A stretch of DNA of 64,000 nt, from positions 81,058,576 to 81,122,575 of the forward strand of contig OY754329.1 of NCBI GenBank assembly GCA_963573305.1, in the 5' to 3' direction. Positions 58,260 through 64,000 of this stretch are shown here, piece by piece; the stretch's first letter is position 1; the number at the start of each line of letters is the position of its first letter. Both the position numbers and the translations under genes were made by a program. Under the pieces are notes generated by a model, which saw nothing but the letters and a program-made list of their open reading frames with translations, did not search any database and was not told the DNA's origin. Origin of the DNA: Pyrrhosoma nymphula. Lineage: Eukaryota > Arthropoda > Insecta > Odonata > Coenagrionidae.

Positions 58260-61200
58260 TAATGAAGCTTAATGAGCACTTTAAAATTATGTTTCTTCAT
58301 GAAACCATAGACTTAATAATATGCGTGGTAAAAAATAAAAACAAGTTTTGATGCATGGTACATCTGAACAAGGCAAAGCCTATGGAAAATTACAATTATT
58401 TTGTGAGATCTCTTGGAAGTAAAGCTAAAATAATTCATAATTGTGCAGAATTATACATTTGTAAAAATATGTTATTCAACTATGAATTTGGAATCGGATT
58501 TACCGTTTGAAGATTAAAATTATACTGCAGCACAAAAAGATATTTCCACGGTAAAATATTTGAAAAAGGAATTTATAGTTTTTTATGAGGAATTTATTTG
58601 AGAGATTTTTATGGAAAGAAAACTACTATTCCATTAAAAAGCCTTATAAACCAGATATTACCTACGTGAAGGTTTAACTGTGAGCAAGGACTGTTTTAAT
58701 AAAACTAGTTTTTTCACTGTTTTTTTAAACGGCTTAGGGAAATCTTTAACTCGAGCATGCCTTCACGAGCTTGCGCACTTTAAGGTTAATTTAGCCTGCA
58801 AACCCATTGGAGATTCTCCTTAACATAGCATGGCATAGTGGTGAATGTCACTGCTACGTGACGTATTCTTATTAACTCATACCCGCACGCGTGAATACCT
58901 ATATTGTTGTTCGTGTTGTCTCCACTGGGATTCATTTGCAATTAAAATAGCTCCGAACATTTGAGGAATGTGTTTCCCGTCGTTGCTCCAAGTAACACCT
59001 TTGCATTCATTTTGTTGGTGATGAAATTAGATTCTTTTTCCTTTATGGTAGTCTCCTGTGGCATGTATATTTCTTTAATTATATTACAGCCTTCTCTATC
59101 TTAAGCTGTCTCACAATTTTTTTCTTAGCTGGCCAATGTTTCCTCTATCAGCCAAAAGTTTATCTTTTGTGGTACGTACTAATCTGTTGCTTGCCTTTAT
59201 GCTTGTGTGTACGTTCCATTCTTGCTTTTGTTTAAAGTAGCCGGTAATTTATATTTTCTATTTTACAGATTTCATTAAATTGTAATTTCTTTCTTTGTTC
59301 AACAGTGAATCCTTCGAAGTATTTTCATCTCTGATTTCTCTCATAGTCTTCCAGTTTTTGATGTATCCGGGCCCACGCGCGATTTAAGATGGAAAACCTC
59401 GCAAACTATAGGACGGAAAAACCTCGCATCATTTAATTAAAATGTGCTTGCTTCGTGAACCTATCAATCTAAGTCCTCCGTCCAATTATTTGAAATGATT
59501 TACGAATGTTTTTACTTCCTTCTTCGTCTCGTAGTGTTTCGCTTGAAATCCTTTGAAGTTTTTTAATTTCAGAATATGATATTAGTGAGCTTTAGAAGAA
59601 TAGTAATAATGAAAATAGAAGATGAAAATACCACGTGGACATTATCCTTATTACTCCATCCGGACCGGAATTAATTAAAGCACGAGCTTCTTGCAAGAAA
59701 AAGAATGCGTGGAGTTGCGGCAGCGAGGAAGATGAATGGAGGAAATCAACATATTTCCCGCCCACACTGGGAGACCACAACAACGAGAACCCTTTCCAAA
59801 TCCAAGCGGTGGAAAATGCACAGGGATATGAAGAGAGAAGAACCGCGGGCAAGCAAATATCCATTTCGTGCGAATCCCCTGAGATTCACGAACTTAATTC
59901 CGCGACAAAACGGTTCGTTATTTATATTCATGCAGCACTCACGGGAGTCGCGATGCAGGATGCGACGGGACATCGTACGCCGAATGAAGAGGGCGTTTCT
60001 CTTGCCTGAGTTTTTGTGACACACACGGGAACCCCACGGCCTGCGGAATGAAGCTAGCCAAAAGACACGAACTATAAATGGAAATGAATGGAAACCAATG
60101 AAAGGACAAAGCGAGGGGTTGTATGCGAAGAAAGGGGGCTTGAAACAACAATAGAAATATCATAAGATTCGGAAGAAAACCCATGCAGCATTTCCGACCG
60201 AGGGTCCCCAGGCAGTGCGAAGAATATTGTAGACCACCTTTGCCGTACTAATAGCCTCATTCACCAACATGATAATCCAGACTTCGGTAGGAAAATCAGT
60301 ACGCATTGCTTGCTGCTAGGTTCATGCATAGTCAAGAAATAACTACGAAAAGACATGAACACAATATGGACAGAGGAAAAGGCCCTATAGATTGGACGAA
60401 GAGAAGGATGCGGTGGACGTGGAGGGATTTGAAATGACAAAAAAAATACGAATAAATCTAGGAATACGCATGTAACCCTTCCGAACCAGAGAACCGGCCA
60501 GAGCGAAGAAGATTCGAAACTATGCTTACTCTACCAAAGGTCTTTTATGACCACCCTCAAATGACGAACGATCAATGCTCATGAACCCCAGAGGCTTAAT
60601 TCATCACCATGTTCCTCTAAAGACCCACATTTTGGTGGAACTATGAGTACGCATTGCTATCAGGTAATTGCATTCATGCTGGAATTAAAAACTCCGTGTC
60701 AGCAGCATAGGACCGGAAATGAGGTTATTTTCCTTCTTCCACATAAATGTTAATTAGCTCTTTCTTTTGAAACTTTCGAATTTTGTAGTAGATGCAAGAA
60801 GCTGTGAATAAGGGGAATGTCTGAAGTATTTAGTACACCAACACCACGCTGAAAGTACAGGATACATGGCAAAAGCCAAAATTACATTTAAAATAAAATA
60901 CATATTATTTTAAGTGGGACTAAGCATCCTTCATACTCTTCGTTATTATTTCGCCAAGGAATAATTATACTTTCGCTTGGAGGGCTTCAAACACATATAT
61001 ATTGGTTCATTGCTGACATCTTGGTTCATTTCCGGCATCTTTTCTAGCAAGTAAAAGGAAAGAGATGAAATGGAAAATAAATGACAAAATCATGGGAGAA
61101 AGAATCTTCAATAGATAGGTACACCTTGTTGATCAATAAGAAAAACGAGAAGACGCTTGAAGTGGCACATCGCAAGGGTTTCGCGTCAAACGTAGAACAA

Positions 61201-61880
61201 AAAAGAACAAAATGGCGGATTCCGTATGGCGGTATAAGGAATTAGAAACAGTGGGTAATATTTAAAAAATGTATTTCAGGGGTATGATATGGCCTTTGAA
61301 AATGAATTATATCCCAACAATGTTAAAGAAATGTCGCTTTCACTATGGTGGACTATATCACCAGTAATGTGTACAATATAACATAAATTGTTTGTACTGA
61401 AGATGTTTAAGTCAGAAATTTACAAAATGAAATGGAAAAAATTCGAACCTAGTATGAGAGATAAGTCAGTGACCACGTCCAGTTAAAAAACGGGTTAATT
61501 CGTAGACTTCTGAGGTTTTTATCAACAAATAATAAATGAGGCATCTTTAAAACAGTCCGGCATATCCACTAGTGATATTAAAAACCAGTGTAGCACTATT
61601 AGTACGCAGCATGCATCATCCAAGGCCAAAATTTTGCTGAGGTCTCCTGATTATGATACAAACATTTAGACTTGCAGTTAATAACGTCATGTATACTTTC
61701 AATTTTTGAATATTAGAAGTATAAATTTTCAACGTTCAATATGGATGTGGTTTATTTGGTGGCTTTATAGGAGCATGGTGGTCAGGACTGCTAGATATAT
61801 GATGTCATTAACAGTCCAAGGCGTGCGCTAAGCGCCACAGTCCGCGAGGATAAAGCCATACATAGAACACAAGGAGGTGT
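58260..61880. other. No gene recognised; GC-elevated low-stop block at 59.6-60.2 kb
   Basis: 59635-60260 is GC-richer than its surroundings and open in three or more frames. The longest is 124 codons on the plus strand with a non-ATG beginning, and there is a 92-codon minus frame. None shows a recognised domain. 59100-59400, read on the minus strand, has a long lysine-rich degraded frame that might be LINE linker, but I cannot support it. Confidence 0.3.
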
Positions 61881-61886
61881 TAGCTC

Positions 61887-61995
61887 TTGACCAATTTTGA
61901 GGAAACCGGGATTAGCCACGGAAGTAACCTTTACGGAGTCACCCGCAAGTGCACATACTTCCGTGGCTAGTCCGGGTTTCTTCAAAATTGGTCAA
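61887..61995. mobile_element. Inverted SINE-like copy 3
   Basis: 61887-61926 and 61956-61995 are reverse complements over 40 bp with three mismatches (TTGACCAATTTTGA, GAAACC, TAGCCACGGAAGTA). The 29-bp spacer, TTTACGGAGTCACCCGCAAG plus flanks, is the body sequence of the family at 58101 and 45594. The palindrome breakpoint differs from that in the other two copies. Confidence 0.8.
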
Positions 61996-62439
61996 TTATA
62001 ATGTACGTTTTGCGTCACGCGTTGGATGTTCTAGCGATGAATATGAAAAATAAAATTTTGTAACGACCTTTAAACTGGCAAAGAGCGTTTTACAAGCATC
62101 CAATTCACCAATTTGCTGGTTATATAAAATAATATTTTTTTTTAATTTTTAATACCGAATTTCTGATCTGCAACGCTCCAGACACAATGTGCAATATAGT
62201 GTACACTTAATATTCCCAGAAAAAGGATACATAATCTTATGGAATTCCTTATTGTGTTTTGATTGCCATCTTTTTTTAATCATATACGCACAGGTGTATA
62301 CTTACATGTCAAATGTATTTTTATGCAGCTCAAATTGTAGGCTATCAAACCGACCATTAGTAATGTCCTTAATAAAAAACTTTATTATTTTTTTAATTTT
62401 GCCACATATGTATTTGTGAATTGGCACTGTGCACTTAAT

Positions 62440-62540
62440 CAGGTACCTAATACCGACGCATCGGAGACATCATCAGGTACCTGATGATGACTCCGATGTT
62501 TCAAAACTGAAATTGTGAGTTTTCGTAGGTACCTGAATGA
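62440..62540. repeat. Palindrome centred on CAGGTACCTG
   Basis: CATCATCAGGTACCTGATGATG (62468-62489) is a perfect 22-bp palindrome. Its flanks CTCCGATG and CATCGGAG extend the pairing by a further 8 bp after one mismatch. GGTACCT recurs at 62442 and 62530. CCTGATGATGA resembles a hammerhead 5' core, but no paired GAAA partner is present. Confidence 0.65.
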
Positions 62541-62699
62541 AAATTGGTGGAAATTAAACAAAAGGTTTTTCTCATTCAATAAGTATTGAACATCATATAA
62601 TAATTTACTCCAAAGTTGTAATCCTGATGAGCCTTTTCTGTTTTTTCCCTCAATATTACCATCAAAGTAATGGATAAAACTGCATTTATTTTGCATGAT

Positions 62700-63200
62700 T
62701 AAGTAGGTACGTACAATCTTTTAGGATGCCTGATCAATAGTTATTTCGCACCTCGAAAAGTCTAGGATTAAAGGTTTAAACAATGAATGTACAACCTATT
62801 ATACCAGCTATCACTAATCGGTCAATGTGACTAAAAAACAACTAGCAATCTTAGCCGACACGATATTTCGTTAAATTTATTTAGTCAAGGTTTTCTAGTA
62901 CTGGTTAAATAAACGAGGATTAGTATTTAGTCACACCCTATATTATTTTATTAGTTGTATTTTTAGTCCTGAGAAATTTAAATAAATTTAGCGAACCGTC
63001 GAAAACTATTTCTCAAGTTTTTTTTATTTAATAATAAAGGTAAATTCTCAATAATTAGTTATATAGTGAAATTGAAAGTAAGAGGTACGAAATGACCACT
63101 GCCGTTGACAAAGCACACTAAAGAAACTTTACTTACCTACCTCATCAAGAGTAAATATAGCTTTAACCAAAATGCATAATCAGGTCGCGTAAGCCTTACT
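62700..63200. other. No gene recognised
   Basis: AT-rich intergenic sequence. Confidence 0.4.
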
Positions 63201-63339
63201 AGTCCTTTATCTTAAGGGAAGAAGACCTCTTGAGACTTTTGCAAAAGCCTTCCGACCGACCCAATCAATACGACATGAATTTTCGAGTGATGCCACCCGA
63301 ACGTCGTTAATGAAAATTAAGCCCCTTGTAAGGAAATAA

Positions 63340-64000
63340 TTCACTTTCGCATTCGGAACCCTCTTTTCGGACCTTTCCCGCCCTTTTCTCTCCATCACAC
63401 CCTCCCTCCTCTCCCCCTTAACGCGACCTCCCCCACCCCTCCAACCACCACGGGCGCTGCTAACGAGTGCAGCCAATGACGCGCATGATTCAAACGACGC
63501 CGTAGACGCAGGGGATTCGTTTGGACGCAATTTTGGTCGTGGAGAGGGGGAGGAAAGACATTTTCATTTTTTTTTCTGGTTTGGCGCGGTAGATGAAGGT
63601 GGCTAGGGAAATTTAGAGGGAAAAGAGAGGCAGAGGGTCGGGAAGAGGGTGTGTAGCATGGAAAGTAAAGATAAGAAGGGTGCCCAAGGTCTCCAAGGTA
63701 GGTTGCGAGGAGAGTGAGTAGGGATGGGTTGAGAACAAAATTTCTTTTTCATATAAATTGGCGAGCTAAGGGCAGCGGATAAGCAGGGGGGGGGGAGGGA
63801 GCAGGGTGAAATGGCCGAAAGAAGGGTAAAGGAAGTAGAAAATCAAGGGGAGAGACGATGAGAACAGGGAAGGTTCGAACGCCGTGTATATTTTGAGGGC
63901 AAAGAATAAGTAGCTCTCATGTTCTCGTCCATAGGAGACTCATTCAGGAGGGCACACAACGGAAATGATGGCGAGAGAAAAAAATAGGATCCCTTGAAAT
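63340..64000. promoter_or_regulatory. CpG-bearing, strand-skewed block; possible promoter-proximal region
   Basis: 63360-63430 is pyrimidine-rich (CTCCCTCCTCTCCCC). 63430-63540 has many CpGs and GCCAATGACGCGC, which contains a CCAAT-like box. 63540-64000 is strongly purine-rich on the plus strand, including a G run at 63787-63796. The change from C-skew to G-skew around a CpG-rich core would suit a 5' gene end reading rightward, but I cannot locate a start site or coding exon. Confidence 0.25.

Noticed and set aside
59592..60260. A protein-coding gene in the 59.6-60.3 kb multi-frame open block
   Set aside because: Three or more frames are open on both strands with non-ATG beginnings and no domain, so elevated GC explains it better.
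61791..61985. 64-codon minus-strand frame
   Set aside because: It spans the inverted SINE-like copy, and similar frames appear at 45.8 kb for the same reason.
1..64000. CRISPR array, bacterial operons, rRNA genes or phage
   Set aside because: No regularly spaced repeats, ribosome-binding sites, operon-like gene packing or rRNA signatures are present. The window is eukaryotic.

Overview
The window is AT-rich eukaryotic DNA, most likely from an arthropod and plausibly an insect. The mobile elements suggest this: RTE/Jockey-like LINE tails, K02A2.6-type Gypsy pol, Tigger and PIF/Harbinger transposases, tRNA-derived SINEs and Penelope-like repeat motifs. There are no bacterial operons. I recognised no complete host gene. 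Almost everything I can name is a decayed transposable element, and the rest is unassigned intergenic or intronic sequence.

Layout. 1-600 is a diverged tandem duplication. 1.67-1.82 kb is an inverted repeat carrying two hammerhead-like motifs. 2.2-2.8 kb has a low-confidence exon candidate. 4.5-5.1 kb holds a tRNA-like SINE and a fold-back copy of its tail. 5.9-6.6 kb is a broken Tigger transposase and 7.1-7.3 kb a LINE tail. 7.9-8.55 kb is a pyrimidine tract, a structured motif and TA microsatellites. 8.56-9.89 kb is a broken Ty3/Gypsy pol. 12.3-12.7 kb is a PIF/Harbinger fragment and 13.1-13.3 kb a near-perfect inverted repeat. 15.3-16.7 kb is a decayed transposase with an uncertain family name, and 17.1-17.4 kb the end of an I/R1-like LINE. 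20.2-20.6 kb is a fold-back element with a matching 14-bp repeat at both sides. 21.5-30.2 kb has at least four LINE 3' fragments, one interrupted by a TIR element, and a possible terminal exon at 27.1-27.5 kb. 31 kb has a tRNA-SINE, and 33-34.4 kb has a LINE end, a MITE and another LINE-like tail. 36.4-39.2 kb has a LINE C-terminus and a LINE ORF1 with zinc knuckles that is itself interrupted by a repeat. 41.8-42.7 kb is a large imperfect palindrome. 44.4-44.9 kb and 50.1-50.4 kb are LINE pieces. 45.6, 58.1 and 61.9 kb carry three inverted copies of one small repeat family. 51.5-52.4 kb has a small open frame followed by two SINEs in tandem. The last kilobase is purine/GC-skewed and CpG-bearing and may approach a promoter outside the window.

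The most interesting pattern is a recurring hairpin motif, CTGANGA + one base + stem + GAAAC + GTH. Its stem sequence changes between copies while pairing is kept. It resembles the hammerhead ribozyme cores known from Penelope-like retroelements, but here it has one extra unpaired base. A second theme is how many small repeats sit as head-to-head inverted copies (fold-backs), at five or more unrelated loci.

All coordinates for repeats were worked out by eye. No alignment, folding or database search was run.
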